Assembly: GCA_031258625.1 (NCBI GenBank)
Contig: JAIRMO010000061.1
Span: forward strand, 1-13,962
Direction: 5' to 3'
From: Spirochaetaceae bacterium
GTDB taxonomy: Bacteria; Spirochaetota; Spirochaetia; Treponematales; Breznakiellaceae
Length of the DNA: 13,962 nucleotides
A program made the position numbers and the translations under genes. Below the pieces are notes generated by a model. The model was not told where the DNA came from. It saw only the letters and a list, made by a program, of their open reading frames with translations, and ran no database searches. Of this stretch, positions 5,699 to 13,907 are shown piece by piece. Each line of letters opens with the position of its first letter. The stretch's first letter is position 1.

Positions 5699-7365
5699 CC
5701 TTTTCCGCTTTTTTCGTATTCTTCCAGGGCCAAATAGGCCCCCGCGGTCCAGGCAAAGGCATTATCGTCAAAACCTTCACCGGTATCGGGATCGAAATTT
5801 TCCGCCATAAGGCCGAGGGCCGGCAACTGCCGGAACTTTGCCGCGATCCGTGCGGCCGCCCCGGAATATCCGGCGGCGTACAGGGAATCGACGAACAGCA
5901 GGGTTACCGGCGCCCAAACCGGCCCGAGCCAGTACCCGCCTTTTCGGTAATAGGGGCTGTCCCGCTTTTCCGTGGCAAGCCCATAATTCCCCTCAAACCC
6001 TTCAAGCTGCCTCACCAGGGCATCCACGGCGGAGCGGTCCATGCGGTAGTGGATCAAAAGCGGCAGCAGGTTGATAAGGCATGACGCGCCGCTGTCCGCC
6101 TCGCCGGTCCGGGGCAAACGGGAAACAAACCCGGCCGGCGTATGGAGCCGATACATCAGCGCGGAGAACATCTCCTCCGCCCGGGCTTTCCACCGGCGCC
6201 CTTCTTCCCCCCGCCCCAGTTCCTTGGCCAGTTCCGTCAGCGCGTCCATCTGGCGGATAAGGTAGGCGGCAAGATCCGGGGCGCACAGAGGCGTACCGCG
6301 GTGAAAAACCGAGGCGTTGTCCCAGCCCGAATCATTGCCATGCCAATATCCGCAGAGCCCCCAATCCCGGATAACACGGTGTTCCAGCCAAAACCGGGTG
6401 AGGCGGCTGATCCTTTCATAAAAAAAGGCCGTGAGTTCCCTGTCCCGGAAAAAATCGTTCCGCTCCCGCAGTTTTTGAATGGTCCATCCATAGATTGGCG
6501 GTTTTACGCAGCTATAGGACGCGAAGCGGTCGTTTACATAATCCGGCAAAGCGCCGCTTTCATCCTGATGGTCCAGGACAACCAGCAGTTGTTCCAGAGC
6601 GCCCTGTGGGTGGGTCCGGGCCAGGGCGATGGCGGAAAAACAGTTGTCCCAGCTCCAGATATTGGTCATTGACCCCTTGTTCATGTACAGGGCGTCATAA
6701 CCCAAGACACCGTCCCGGCGGACAAAGTTGCCCCAGAGTACGTATTGAGCCGTCTTATCATATACGTCTCGTCCGTTCTTTCCAAAGGGGGCAATCCATT
6801 GGGCAAAACACCTCCCGGCATCCGCCTTTTCCGCCTCATAGTTTGAAAATTCTTGTTCCGGCGTCATCCGGTAGCTCCGGAGGGCAAGTTCCGTCGGTTC
6901 CGTCCTGCCGTCCAATACCACCGCCACATCCCGGCTTTCGGAGATAACCCAGCGGGAGCGGAATTCCACGGCTCCCCTGCCCCGAAGACCTATCTTCCGG
7001 TTAATTGCATAACATTGGTATTCGTAGTCCCCGATATCCAGGGGAATCAGGCTGTTGTAACGATCCGGTTGTGCTTCCATAGTTACCTGGAATCCCAAAC
7101 AACGGACATAAAGATCGTTCCGGGCGCCGCAGACCACCCCCAAACGGCAGCCCGCGGCTTTTCGGGAACTGACGATAAGCTCCTCCGGTTCCATGGTATA
7201 GATCAGATCCTCCGGCTCATGGCCGGTGAAGCGCAGGCGGAAAAGATAGGGCGCGGCATAATCACCGCCGTGGATTTCCCGGATCAGCAGGGAATGGTCC
7301 CGCCCCAGGGAAAGGGCAAGCCAGCTTCCGTACCGGCTAAAGGGTAATTGCGTAAAGGGCAGCAT
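5695..7365 (-). CDS. GH63-like (clan GH-G) glycosidase
   Basis: This 556-residue protein without a signal peptide is presumably cytoplasmic. An N-terminal beta domain (to about 190) is followed by an (alpha/alpha)6 barrel. Barrel motifs match GH63 and mannosylglycerate-hydrolase-like enzymes: IWSWDNCF at 236-243, GNDSGWDNAS at 343-352 with D349 as probable general acid, YWLGPVWAPV at 478-487, and AENFDPDTG at 521-529 with E522 as probable base. Such enzymes are inverting alpha-glycosidases acting on alpha-glucosides or alpha-mannosides, including glycosyl-glycerates. The exact substrate is unknown. The best ribosome binding site (ggaggaaa) is about 11-14 bases from the ATG, unusually far, and no alternative in-frame start is visible. 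It follows the permease gene by 30 bp and overlaps the transporter gene by 4 bp. Confidence 0.82.
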   Translation of the reverse strand: MLPFTQLPFSRYGSWLALSLGRDHSLLIREIHGGDYAAPYLFRLRFTGHEPEDLIYTMEPEELIVSSRKAAGCRLGVVCGARNDLYVRCLGFQVTMEAQPDRYNSLIPLDIGDYEYQCYAINRKIGLRGRGAVEFRSRWVISESRDVAVVLDGRTEPTELALRSYRMTPEQEFSNYEAEKADAGRCFAQWIAPFGKNGRDVYDKTAQYVLWGNFVRRDGVLGYDALYMNKGSMTNIWSWDNCFSAIALARTHPQGALEQLLVVLDHQDESGALPDYVNDRFASYSCVKPPIYGWTIQKLRERNDFFRDRELTAFFYERISRLTRFWLEHRVIRDWGLCGYWHGNDSGWDNASVFHRGTPLCAPDLAAYLIRQMDALTELAKELGRGEEGRRWKARAEEMFSALMYRLHTPAGFVSRLPRTGEADSGASCLINLLPLLIHYRMDRSAVDALVRQLEGFEGNYGLATEKRDSPYYRKGGYWLGPVWAPVTLLFVDSLYAAGYSGAAARIAAKFRQLPALGLMAENFDPDTGEGFDDNAFAWTAGAYLALEEYEKSGKG

Positions 7366-7395
7366 GACGGTTTTACTTTCCTCCCCGGTCCCGGT

Positions 7396-8217
7396 TTATT
7401 TTATTGCCCCGCTGGTCTGTTCTATCACATGCTTTTGGGTTACGACAAAAAGGATCACCGGCGGAATGATCATCAAAACGGTAATACACATCAGCGGTAT
7501 GGTCCGGGTTTCATGCACTCCCTTAAAAGCGGCCAGTCCCAGGGCCATGGTGTATTTATTACGGCTCTGGAGGAATATCAGAGGGCCCAGATAGTCATTC
7601 CAAACGGTGATACTGTTCAAGATCGCCACCAGGATCAGGGCCGGTTTCATAATGGGAATAAAGATTCGGGAATAGATCACCAATTGATTCGCGCCGTCAA
7701 GCCGGGCGGCCTCATCCAGATCCCGGGGGATACCCATCATAAACTGGCGCAGCAAAAAAATATAATAGGCGGAACCCATAAAACCGGGAATAATCAGAGC
7801 CTTGAGGCTGTTAATCCAGCCGAAGATCTTGAATTCCATGTATTGGGGGATCATGGTAACATCCCAGGGGATCATCATGGTCATCAGCATGATCATAAAC
7901 AGGACGTTTTTACCCCGGAACGAAAACCGGGCGAACCCGTATGCGGTTAAAGAACAGGAGATAAGTATTCCCAGGGTGTGTAATATCGTAACCGCCAATG
8001 AATTAAACAGGTAGACATTAAAATCCTGGGCCATCCAGCTTTGAAAGAAATTGGAAAAAAGCCATTTTTGGGGGAGAAATGTCGGGGGATAACTATTCGC
8101 CTCGGCCTCTGTTTTAAAGGCCGTGATGATCATCCAGAAGAAGGGGAGCAGGAAATAAAGGGTCATGAGGATAAGCATGGTATAGATAAATACCCGGCTT
8201 TTTTTTTGCAGTTTCAT
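7396..8217 (-). CDS. Sugar ABC transporter permease, MalG type
   Basis: This 273-residue inner-membrane permease has six hydrophobic segments and the cytoplasmic EAA loop E169-A-A-R-L-D-G, followed by IFIPIMKPAL, which contacts the ATPase. It belongs to the carbohydrate uptake transporter-1 family and pairs with the MalF-type permease just upstream. The open frame extends to 8388, but the start used here (ATG at 8217) is set by a ggagggg ribosome binding site and begins MKLQKK, the normal N-terminus for this family. The extra upstream residues are not permease-like and overlap the MalF gene. Only one base separates it from the MalF stop, so the two are translated together. Confidence 0.93.
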   Translation of the reverse strand: MKLQKKSRVFIYTMLILMTLYFLLPFFWMIITAFKTEAEANSYPPTFLPQKWLFSNFFQSWMAQDFNVYLFNSLAVTILHTLGILISCSLTAYGFARFSFRGKNVLFMIMLMTMMIPWDVTMIPQYMEFKIFGWINSLKALIIPGFMGSAYYIFLLRQFMMGIPRDLDEAARLDGANQLVIYSRIFIPIMKPALILVAILNSITVWNDYLGPLIFLQSRNKYTMALGLAAFKGVHETRTIPLMCITVLMIIPPVILFVVTQKHVIEQTSGAIK

Positions 8218-8218
8218 A

Positions 8219-9145
8219 TTATTTTCCCCTCCGGCCTTTTTTATTCCGCACTTCCGACTCATAGTACACCCAGGCCGAAGATGACCGGAATACCAGCATG
8301 GTAAGGGCCAGGATGATAATGAACATAAACCAGGAGGAAGCGGCGGCATACCCCAGCTTGTGGTGGCGGAAGGCGTTGTTATACACAAACATCCCGTAGA
8401 AATAGGTGGACCGCAGGGGCCCGCCGTTGGTGAGCAGCAAGACCAGGGTAAGCTGCTGAAGGGCGGTAATAATGGAGGTGATGAGATTAAACAGAATTGA
8501 CGGGGTAATGATGGGGATGGTTATCACCAAGAACTGTTTGACCGGGGTAACGCCGTCCAGGGCCGCGGCCTCGTAGATATCCCCGGGAATAGTTTTTATA
8601 TCGGTGTAGAAGATCAGCATCATGGTCCCGACTCCCCAGGCGCTGGCGATGATGATGGCGACAAAGGCCCACCGTTGATCCAGCAGCCACAGCGGCCCCC
8701 TAAGGCCCAAAAGGGAAAGGAGATAATTCAAAATACCGTATTGGCCGTTTAAAATCCATCCCCAAATAATTGCCACCGCCACACTGGACACCACCGCGGG
8801 CAGATAAAAAACGGTTCGGAAGAATTTGAGCCCCCCCACGGGCTGGGTAATGAGCATGGCGAGGAACAGGGCGATGATGAGGTTTAGGGGCACAAAGATG
8901 GCCGCGAACCTAAAGGTAATGATCAGGGATCGATAAAACTGGGGATCACCGGTAAAAAGGGCGGTAAAATTTTGCAGGCCGATAAATTCCGGCCGCCCGG
9001 TGATAGACCAGTTAAAAAAACTCATCACCAGGGAGAAGATCAGCGGTCCCGCGGTAAGAATCGTAAACCCCAATATCCAGGGTGAAAGAAACAGATACGG
9101 GGTAAGCGTCTCAACCCATCTTACGCTTTTTTTCGTATTTTCCAT
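8219..9145 (-). CDS. Sugar ABC transporter permease, MalF type
   Basis: This 308-residue inner-membrane protein has six predicted membrane segments, starting with LFLSPWILGFTILTAGPLIF near residue 18. It carries the EAA motif E192-A-A-A-L-D-G followed by FLVITIPIITPSIL. It lacks the long periplasmic insert of enterobacterial MalF, as is usual in this family outside enterics. The start has aaggaag five bases ahead. It forms the channel with the MalG-type partner and takes substrate from the lipoprotein encoded 342 bp upstream. No ABC ATPase gene is present in the window, so a shared multi-sugar ATPase encoded elsewhere is likely. Confidence 0.93.
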   Translation of the reverse strand: MENTKKSVRWVETLTPYLFLSPWILGFTILTAGPLIFSLVMSFFNWSITGRPEFIGLQNFTALFTGDPQFYRSLIITFRFAAIFVPLNLIIALFLAMLITQPVGGLKFFRTVFYLPAVVSSVAVAIIWGWILNGQYGILNYLLSLLGLRGPLWLLDQRWAFVAIIIASAWGVGTMMLIFYTDIKTIPGDIYEAAALDGVTPVKQFLVITIPIITPSILFNLITSIITALQQLTLVLLLTNGGPLRSTYFYGMFVYNNAFRHHKLGYAAASSWFMFIIILALTMLVFRSSSAWVYYESEVRNKKGRRGK

Positions 9146-9325
9146 TTTTACTTCCTTGTTTTAAGGCCCCGGATTACCTGACACCCGTTCATAAAAACGG
9201 CTGCTTTACGGACAGGCGCCGGGGTCTTTTTCAAAATCCGGTTAAGGCGGAACCTTTGTTTCTACCCGGCCGGCCCCTCCACGGAGCGGCCGGGTAATGA
9301 AACCGGCTTTGAAAAAAGCGGATTT

Positions 9326-9368
9326 TAGGGCAACGCTGATTAACTTGACGCTAGCCATCGTTGCCCTA
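9326..9368. repeat. 10-bp inverted repeat tagggcaacg/cgttgcccta
   Basis: Bases 9326-9335 and 9359-9368 are perfectly complementary, enclosing 23 bases that include ctgattaac and gctagc. The inner ctgattaa resembles the core of the neighbouring long hairpin (cgctgattta), so the two structures may belong to one small palindromic element of about 130 bp. On the plus strand the stem is followed by ttattttt. Confidence 0.6.
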
Positions 9369-9412
9369 TTATTTTTCTCGTTTTTCTACGAAAAACTGCG
9401 AAAAAACCACAT

Positions 9413-9456
9413 TAAAGGAGCGCTGATTTATTCTCGATTGAATAAATCAGCGCTTC
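9413..9456 (-). terminator. Long hairpin after the sugar-binding protein gene
   Basis: Bases 9419-9433 pair perfectly with 9440-9454 (15 bp, core gcgctgatttattc) around the loop tcgatt. The stem extends outward through aagga/tcctt with one bulged base. On the minus strand it is followed by tttaatgtgg and then six T. It lies 32 bp after the stop of the binding-protein gene. It is best read as a partial terminator or 3'-end-protecting structure that lets some transcription continue into the permease genes. Confidence 0.6.
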
Positions 9457-9487
9457 CTTAGCCCGCTTTTTCCTTAAATCCGGAACG

Positions 9488-10705
9488 CTAATTCCGTTTC
9501 CCCGCGATTTCTCCCATCACGACGGCGGGATCTTCCAGGGTGGTCGGGTTGAATATCCGTTCAAATCCGAGTTCCAAATCCGATCCCAGGGAACTCCAGT
9601 CCTTCACGATGAACGAGGCCGGTACATACCCCTGGCTTTGTTCCAGCATATCGTAAAACACCTTCCTAATCGGATCGCTTTCTATGTTTTGGCTGTTTAC
9701 TACTGTTTTAAGTACCGGCAGCTCGTATTCTATCCGGTCGATATTGGCTTCCTCCCCGGTCCAGAACTTGATAAACTCCCAGGCGGCGTCCTTATGGGCC
9801 GAAGATTTGCTCATGGCAAGCCCCGAGGAACTGAGGATACTCACCGAAGGACTGGTACCCCACCGGGGGATCTCCACCACCCCAAAATTGATCCCGGCCT
9901 CGTTTAATTGAGCTATGGGCCAGCTTCCGTTTACAAACATGGCGGCCTTCTGACTGGTCATCGCGGAGGTACCGTAGTTTTCCGCCGCGATAGCATAACC
10001 GTCGGCTTCCATTTTTTGAAAAAAGGAGAAAACCGAAATGGCCTGGGGGGAATCAAGGCTGCCCTTGGTTTTGCCTTCCGCGTTTACAAAGGCAGTGCCG
10101 TTACTCCAGAGGTACATTTCAAAGTCATAGGGATCATATTGAATGGGGAAAACATACCCCTTAGTAGACCCATCGTTATAATATTCGGTAATAGCCTTGG
10201 CGGCGGCATATACATCGTTATAGGTCCAGTCCTTTGCCGGATACCCGATACCTGCCGCGTTAAACATGTCCTTATTGTAATAAAGCACATGAGTGGTATA
10301 ACCCACAGGCATACCATATATGGCTTTATTGATGGAATTGTAGGACCACATGGCCTCATAGTAGTTGCTCCGGAAGGAAGCCCCTTCTTTATCAATATAG
10401 GAATCAAGGGGCTCAAGGCCCTCATAATAAGCGGGATAATTCCACATATACATCACGTCCGGCGCGTCATTGCTGCCCATACTCGCGGCGATTTTGGTAT
10501 CGAAATTTTCACCGTAAGCCTCCAGGACCACCCGAATATCCGTATGGGCCTGGTTAAAACGATCTACCAGAGCCTGCTGGTTATCCAGATCCTCCGCGTT
10601 ATCCCATGTTGCGAAACGTACCTCAACCTTTTTGTCCCCGCCGCAGCCAGCCAAAAAAACACATCCCAGAATAATAACCCAAGGGAATCTCCAATTTTTT
10701 TTCAT
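9488..10705 (-). CDS. Sugar-binding lipoprotein of an ABC importer
   Basis: This 405-residue extracytoplasmic solute-binding protein is of family 1 (sugar type). It begins with a lipoprotein signal: MKKNWR, a hydrophobic core, then the lipobox L-A-G-C with the lipidated cysteine at 21. The mature part shows ATWDNAEDLDNQQALVDRFNQAH at the start, DAPDVMYMW, YYNKDMFNAAGIGYPAKDWTYND, and a C-terminal KFWTGEEAN region, all usual for oligosaccharide-binding members. The ATG at 10705 is chosen over the TTG at 10720 because that TTG lies across the AGGAGGA ribosome binding site (10717-10711). It follows the beta-galactosidase by 24 bp and should deliver its ligand to the two permeases downstream. The ligand is not readable from sequence. 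Confidence 0.93.
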   Translation of the reverse strand: MKKNWRFPWVIILGCVFLAGCGGDKKVEVRFATWDNAEDLDNQQALVDRFNQAHTDIRVVLEAYGENFDTKIAASMGSNDAPDVMYMWNYPAYYEGLEPLDSYIDKEGASFRSNYYEAMWSYNSINKAIYGMPVGYTTHVLYYNKDMFNAAGIGYPAKDWTYNDVYAAAKAITEYYNDGSTKGYVFPIQYDPYDFEMYLWSNGTAFVNAEGKTKGSLDSPQAISVFSFFQKMEADGYAIAAENYGTSAMTSQKAAMFVNGSWPIAQLNEAGINFGVVEIPRWGTSPSVSILSSSGLAMSKSSAHKDAAWEFIKFWTGEEANIDRIEYELPVLKTVVNSQNIESDPIRKVFYDMLEQSQGYVPASFIVKDWSSLGSDLELGFERIFNPTTLEDPAVVMGEIAGKRN

Positions 10706-10729
10706 ACCTATCCTCCTCAAAAAATATAA

Positions 10730-13700
10730 TTATGACCCGCTAGTCCGGGGCGAAAATCGCCACCGGAATGTAAAAGGCCGTAGTTCCAAACTATCCTTGG
10801 GCAGGGCGTCCGGTCCCCACCCGGCGGATCCCAACCCGTGATGGGCATGATCCAGATGGAGCCGGATATCCTCCCGCCGGGGCAGCTCATCGTCGTGCCC
10901 GGCCTGTATCAGGTCATCCAGGGTGTAATGGTGGGCGGTAAAATTCAGGGTGTCTTCGGCTTCCACCAATAGGCCGCCGCCGTCTTCCCCGGTAAAGGAC
11001 ACCCAGCGCACGTCCGTCCGGTTGCCGTTTTCCTGGGGTACGGCATAGGGGAAGTGGAGGGCGTCCACCGTGGTTTCGTAGCGGCCCAGGGGGCTTCCCT
11101 CCTTGGAGTCCCGGTAACATTCCCCAGGACCCCGGCCGTACCATGCCACCCGTTCCAGGCCGGCCCCCAAAAGGCCGTAGAGCCCTATCCGGGGCAGGGT
11201 CGGGGGCAGCCTGCCCTGGGGTTCCCCCCTTACCCGGAGGGTAAAACTCCCGTCCGGGGCCATCCGGTATACCAGCTCCGCGTCGATATGCCAATTCATC
11301 GTATAGGGGGCATACCGTTTTTTTATCCGTACCCCGGCAAACCCTTCCTCGGTTTCCATTTCCAACAGGCAGGGCTGGATGTAGGGAACCATAAATTCTT
11401 CCCAGACCGGCGACTGCCGGCGGTCATTTTGAATAGGCGCCCGGTAAAAACACAGATCCATCCTGCCCGCGAGAAGGGGCCTTCCCTCCAGGCAGTAGGA
11501 TTCCACCGTGCCGTGGGCCGGGGAAAAATGAAGTACCGCCCCGGCGGCGGAGAGCCTCAGGGCCCCTTCGCGCTCCTCCTGAAGGGCCTCCCCGGTCTTT
11601 GCCGGCCCGGGGAAATTCCGAAAACCCTCGTTTTCGGGGAGGAAGAACTGGCACACATCAATTTCCTCCGCCTCCGGCCCGCCTTCCCCGGGGAAAAAAC
11701 GCAGGGTTACCACCGCCGGACGCAGCCCGGCAAGATCCGCCCCCAGGGGAACCCATTTTTTCTCACCGGGTTTGATGGCGGGCAGAGCCGTCCGTCCCCG
11801 TTCCAGGATTTTCCCCTCCGCCGCACATTCCCATTCCATCCGGTATATGCCGGCGGAACGGAAATCATTCCGGTTCCAGATCTGCACCCGGCATGTCTCC
11901 TGGTCCAGGGCCGCCGCCCGGATGGGGGAAAGGGCATGTTTTACCTGGGCCATGGCAGGGGAGAGGGTCCCGTCCCCCAGGGTAAGGCCGTCGGCGCAAA
12001 AATCCCGGTTGTTCGGCAGATCCCCAAAGTCACCGCCGTAACAGATCCGGTCCCTGGTTCCCGGATTCCGGCGCCGTATGGTGTGATCCCGCCATTCCCA
12101 CAGAAATCCCCCCTGAAGACGGGGGTATGCCCAGAACAGGTCCCAGTAATCCTCAAGCCCGCCGGGACCGTTCCCCATGGCATGGGCATATTCGCAGAGG
12201 ATATGAGGTTTTGAAAGCCCCTGTTTCCCCAATTCCCTGAGTTTTTCATACCCCGTATACATGGAACTGTACACATCCGCTGTCCGGGCGTCCCGGTCTT
12301 CCTCGTAGTGTACCGGCCGGGTGGGGTCGAGCCGGTGGGCCAGTTCCGCCGCCGCCGCGAAATTCCGGCCATAGCCGCTTTCGTTTCCCAGGGACCACAT
12401 GACCACACTGGGGTGGTTTATCTCCGGCAGGACGGTACGGCGGACCCGGTCCAGAACGGCTTCTTCCCAGAGGGGAGAAGCCGCAAACAGGTTCGGCTCC
12501 CCAAAGAGCTGGCACATGCAGCACTCCAGATCCGCCTCGCTCATCACGTAAAACCCAAGCTCATCACAGAGGGTATAAAAAAACGCCGGCTGGGGATAGT
12601 GGGAAGTACGGAGGGCGTTTACATTATGCCCCTTGAGGATCTCCAGATCCCGCCTGATCCGATCAGGGTCCATCCCCCGTCCCCGGGTATCCGACCAGAG
12701 GTGGTAGTTTACCCCCCGGAATTTGAGGGCCGCCCCGTTGATCCGTAAAAGCCCCCCGGTAATTTCGATCCGCCGGAACCCGGTCCGCAGGCTTACCGCC
12801 TCACCGGGACCTTCCGGATTATCCAATAGTACCGTGAGTTCATATAAGTCAGGAATTTCCGCGCTCCAGGGTGAAACTTCCATCAACCGGGCGTTGAGAA
12901 TTTGGGTTTCCCCGGCCTCCGCCTCGGCCTGCCACACCACCCGGCCTTCCCGGGCCAGTTCCGCCCGCAGCCGGCAGCCCCGGGGCCGGACACAGTCTAT
13001 CCCCAATTCCAACTGTCCGCCGCCGTCTTCCGGAAGCAGCGCCTTTACCCGGATGTCCCCAATATGGGAAGCCGGCCGGCGGATAAGGCAGACATCCCGC
13101 ATGATACCCCCCAGCCACCACATATCCTGGTTTTCGAGGTAGGAACCATCGGTGAATTTATATACCCCTACCGCCAGCAGGTTTTCACCGGGCCTGGCCA
13201 GGGGGGTAATGTCAAATTCACTCACCAGACGGCTTCCCTGGCTGTATCCGGCCAAACGGCCGTTCACCCAGAGGTGGAAACCGCTTTCCACTCCCTCAAA
13301 ACGGATATGGGTCAATAATCCGTCGTCGGGCAGGGAAAACCGGCGCCGGTAACACCCGGTGGGGTTGTATTCCGGCGGAACAGGGACTTCCGCCACGGGA
13401 AATACCGAAAGGGAATCGGTATAATGGGGCCGGCCATACCCGGAAAATTCCCACTCCGAAGGTACGGCGATTTTATCCCAGGAGCGGTCGTCAAAATCCT
13501 CGTCCATAAAATGAGGATCCGTCTCCGCGGGACAATCCGCGTAGACAAAGGACCACAGGCCGTTCAGGGAAAGATACCGTCCGCTCTCAACCGGCCGGCC
13601 TCTCCGGGCGGAAACGACATCCTCGTAGGCATATACAAATCCCCGCGGAGGCAATCGTTTACGCTCCAGTATTTCTCCATTACACCAATCCGGTTTCGGC

Positions 13701-13741
13701 TGGTCCCAACGGTAATTCATCGTTATAGTTTTCTCAGGCAT
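10730..13741 (-). CDS. lacZ: GH2 beta-galactosidase, LacZ type
   Basis: This is a 1003-residue cytoplasmic retaining glycosidase, full length for LacZ. Domains are: sugar-binding jelly roll (about 50-225, with GYSQGSRLVSEFDIT and NQDMWWLGGIMRDV), an Ig-like domain (about 226-325), TIM barrel (about 330-610), a second Ig-like domain (about 610-710), and the C-terminal Bgal small-chain domain (about 725-995, with PQENGNR and GWGP). The acid/base is E454 in GNESG and the nucleophile E517 in CEYAHAMGN. Compared with the E. coli enzyme, the magnesium ligand His418 is replaced by Cys (C408 in ADLECCMC) and the substrate-site Asn102 position is Asp109, so metal use or substrate preference may differ. 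The ribosome binding site is weak (aagaag); an inner ATG at residue 8 is possible. It is the first gene of the operon. Confidence 0.93.
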   Translation of the reverse strand: MPEKTITMNYRWDQPKPDWCNGEILERKRLPPRGFVYAYEDVVSARRGRPVESGRYLSLNGLWSFVYADCPAETDPHFMDEDFDDRSWDKIAVPSEWEFSGYGRPHYTDSLSVFPVAEVPVPPEYNPTGCYRRRFSLPDDGLLTHIRFEGVESGFHLWVNGRLAGYSQGSRLVSEFDITPLARPGENLLAVGVYKFTDGSYLENQDMWWLGGIMRDVCLIRRPASHIGDIRVKALLPEDGGGQLELGIDCVRPRGCRLRAELAREGRVVWQAEAEAGETQILNARLMEVSPWSAEIPDLYELTVLLDNPEGPGEAVSLRTGFRRIEITGGLLRINGAALKFRGVNYHLWSDTRGRGMDPDRIRRDLEILKGHNVNALRTSHYPQPAFFYTLCDELGFYVMSEADLECCMCQLFGEPNLFAASPLWEEAVLDRVRRTVLPEINHPSVVMWSLGNESGYGRNFAAAAELAHRLDPTRPVHYEEDRDARTADVYSSMYTGYEKLRELGKQGLSKPHILCEYAHAMGNGPGGLEDYWDLFWAYPRLQGGFLWEWRDHTIRRRNPGTRDRICYGGDFGDLPNNRDFCADGLTLGDGTLSPAMAQVKHALSPIRAAALDQETCRVQIWNRNDFRSAGIYRMEWECAAEGKILERGRTALPAIKPGEKKWVPLGADLAGLRPAVVTLRFFPGEGGPEAEEIDVCQFFLPENEGFRNFPGPAKTGEALQEEREGALRLSAAGAVLHFSPAHGTVESYCLEGRPLLAGRMDLCFYRAPIQNDRRQSPVWEEFMVPYIQPCLLEMETEEGFAGVRIKKRYAPYTMNWHIDAELVYRMAPDGSFTLRVRGEPQGRLPPTLPRIGLYGLLGAGLERVAWYGRGPGECYRDSKEGSPLGRYETTVDALHFPYAVPQENGNRTDVRWVSFTGEDGGGLLVEAEDTLNFTAHHYTLDDLIQAGHDDELPRREDIRLHLDHAHHGLGSAGWGPDALPKDSLELRPFTFRWRFSPRTSGS

Positions 13742-13758
13742 AAATCATTTCTTCTTAA

Positions 13759-13787
13759 ATACTACTATGCGGAATTTTTAAAATCAA
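13759..13787 (-). promoter_or_regulatory. Candidate promoter of the sugar operon
   Basis: On the minus strand ttgatt (13787-13782) and tagtat (13764-13759) are separated by exactly 17 bp; each matches its consensus at four of six positions. The start site would be near 13752, leaving only about 10 bases before the ATG at 13741. The spacer holds an AT-rich palindrome, atttt-t-aaaat (13774-13784), where a regulator could bind, but this is too short to be sure. Confidence 0.4.
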
Positions 13788-13885
13788 GCCGCCGTTCTGA
13801 TCGCGAGATAAGGGATGACGGGTGTCTTGTTCCGCCCCCCCCAAAAAGCGGCTTCTTTTTCAAAAAACCGCCTGATTCCCCTCAT

Positions 13886-13907
13886 AAAACGGCGCCTGGC
13901 GCCTTTT
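13886..13907. terminator. Possible bidirectional terminator
   Basis: ggcgc (13891-13895) pairs with gcgcc (13899-13903) across ctg. The stem is flanked by aaaa on the left and tttt on the right, with one bulged C. This fits a short bidirectional terminator separating the sugar operon from whatever lies to the right. The rest of 13788-13962 holds A- and T-runs (for example aaaaaa-tccc-tttttt at 13912-13927) and a gcgg/ccgc pair near 13847-13871. I see no gene there. Confidence 0.4.

Larger units (their letters stand above)
9146..9487 (-). other. Hairpin-rich spacer between binding protein and permeases
   Basis: These 342 bp contain no gene that I can see but at least five inverted repeats. 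On the minus strand the order is: a large hairpin at 9413-9456, a small gtttttc/gaaaaac stem at 9380-9396, a 10-bp stem at 9326-9335/9359-9368, a 10-bp GC stem at 9263-9272/9287-9296, and a long interrupted stem at 9167-9180/9213-9224 just before the MalF ribosome binding site. ctttttcaaaatccggtt (9226-9243) is also an approximate inverted copy of 9301-9318. Structured spacers of this kind commonly make the binding protein more abundant than the permeases. Confidence 0.65.

Noticed and set aside
8218..8388. N-terminal extension of the MalG-type permease
   Set aside because: The extra 57 residues overlap the MalF gene and look unlike a permease; the ATG at 8217 has a good ribosome binding site and the family's usual N-terminus.
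10706..10720. TTG start of the binding protein five codons upstream
   Set aside because: The codons MRRIG would be made from the ribosome binding site itself; the ATG at 10705 gives a normal lipoprotein signal.
11054..12214. Plus-strand open frame of 386 codons opposite the beta-galactosidase
   Set aside because: It lies wholly within the intact GH2 gene on the other strand and shows no recognisable motif.
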